Part shown: piece by piece, positions 63,729-64,000 of the stretch
Layout of the letters: every line of letters begins with the position of its first letter
Numbering within the stretch: position 1 is the stretch's first letter
Assembly: GCF_016097555.1 (NCBI RefSeq)
Contig: NC_054704.1
Coordinates: forward strand, 98,189,851-98,253,850
Length of the DNA: 64,000 bases
Direction of reading: 5' to 3'
Origin: Gigantopelta aegis
Lineage: Eukaryota; Mollusca; Gastropoda; Neomphalida; Peltospiridae
The notes under the pieces: generated by a model
Seen by the model: the letters and a program-made list of their open reading frames with translations, nothing else
Database searches by the model: none
What the model was told of the DNA's origin: nothing
Translations under genes and position numbers: made by a program

Positions 63729-64000
63729 ACATGCACAGAGTATCAGTTTTTACAAACATTTAGAATATCAGAAAAGAAATTCTCTTCTGTAACATAAGAT
63801 AGGTCTTGCTCGGGATTTTTGTAAAGTGTTTTAATAATCTAGTTTCATATTATATATAATCGATACTATATATTGCGATTTTAAATATACAAATATTTTA
63901 CAAGCATGTACATAAAATAATCCATTTATTTTCAGGAAAATTTGTGTTAATCACGGATATTGGTTTTTATAACGTTAGTTGAGCCGAGATGTTTAGCTTT
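63729..64000. other. Anonymous stretch to the window end
   Basis: Nothing recognised. Confidence 0.4.

Overview
The window looks like gene-poor, AT-rich intergenic or intronic DNA from a mollusc, probably a gastropod. That assignment is inferred from the repeats: tRNA-headed SINEs whose 3' ends carry an 'ATAGCCGAT' or 'CGACGCCATA' hairpin, a (CATT)n-tailed LINE and a TTAA-flanked palindromic MITE, a mix I associate with molluscan genomes. No complete host gene is recognisable. Four short stretches could be host exons; the best is a signal-peptide-like first exon at 58224-58287.

The dominant element is one family of APE/RT/RNase H non-LTR retrotransposon (I-group, I/Nimb-like). Copies lie at 1337-1797, 5294-5906 (-), 6203-12765, 15286-15480 (-), 20030-20475, 20528-22440, 22475-23285, 25017-26435, 27575-29427, 44588-49165, 49489-49775 and 50502-53275. 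The copy at 44588-49165 keeps an open 1176-codon ORF2 (45302-48832) but has lost most of ORF1. The copy at 6203-12765 keeps the 5'UTR and an ORF1 with three zinc knuckles but is interrupted and frameshifted. ORF1 and ORF2 overlap by 11 nt. The LINE, a ~250-bp derivative made of its two ends, and the SINEs share one 3'-end plan: a short GC-rich stem, an ~25-35-nt loop, GTTAAAYAAA, then a short tandem repeat.

Region by region. 1-6200: TTAAAGGG MITEs, a Crypton-like recombinase relic, a Mutator-like MITE with 9-bp target duplications, and LINE 3' ends. 6200-12770: the long LINE copy, with a MITE nested in its ORF1 and a second MITE inside that one. 12770-15220: a broken Ty3/Gypsy fossil with the unusual order PR-INT-RT-RH, then a Crypton fragment. 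15221-20010: mostly anonymous DNA plus a PIF/Harbinger relic (transposase and accessory coiled-coil ORF). 20030-26435: a LINE cluster holding a solo LTR with a 5-bp duplication, and a 2A-like, Cys-rich ORF joined to a LINE 3' end. 26880-37430: a 4-bp-TSD element at two places, the second split by a 6.1-kb hAT element with a near-complete transposase. 38149-39770: an 11-copy 113-bp satellite between a MITE fragment and a SINE. 42540-43500: MITE within MITE. 44472-53275: LINE and SINE cluster. 53276-64000: anonymous DNA, three SINE families, a 72-bp minimal tail insertion, and a 5'-truncated Tx1/L1-group LINE (60480-62600).

The nesting gives relative ages. The TTAA MITE family is old, because LINE, MITE and Mutator-like elements sit inside it. 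The main LINE is younger, because two copies differ at only a few positions per 60-base line where they can be aligned. The hAT, SINE-B, short LINE-derivative and solo-LTR insertions are later events in their hosts. All family calls were made by eye from translated motifs and repeat ends, with no database search.
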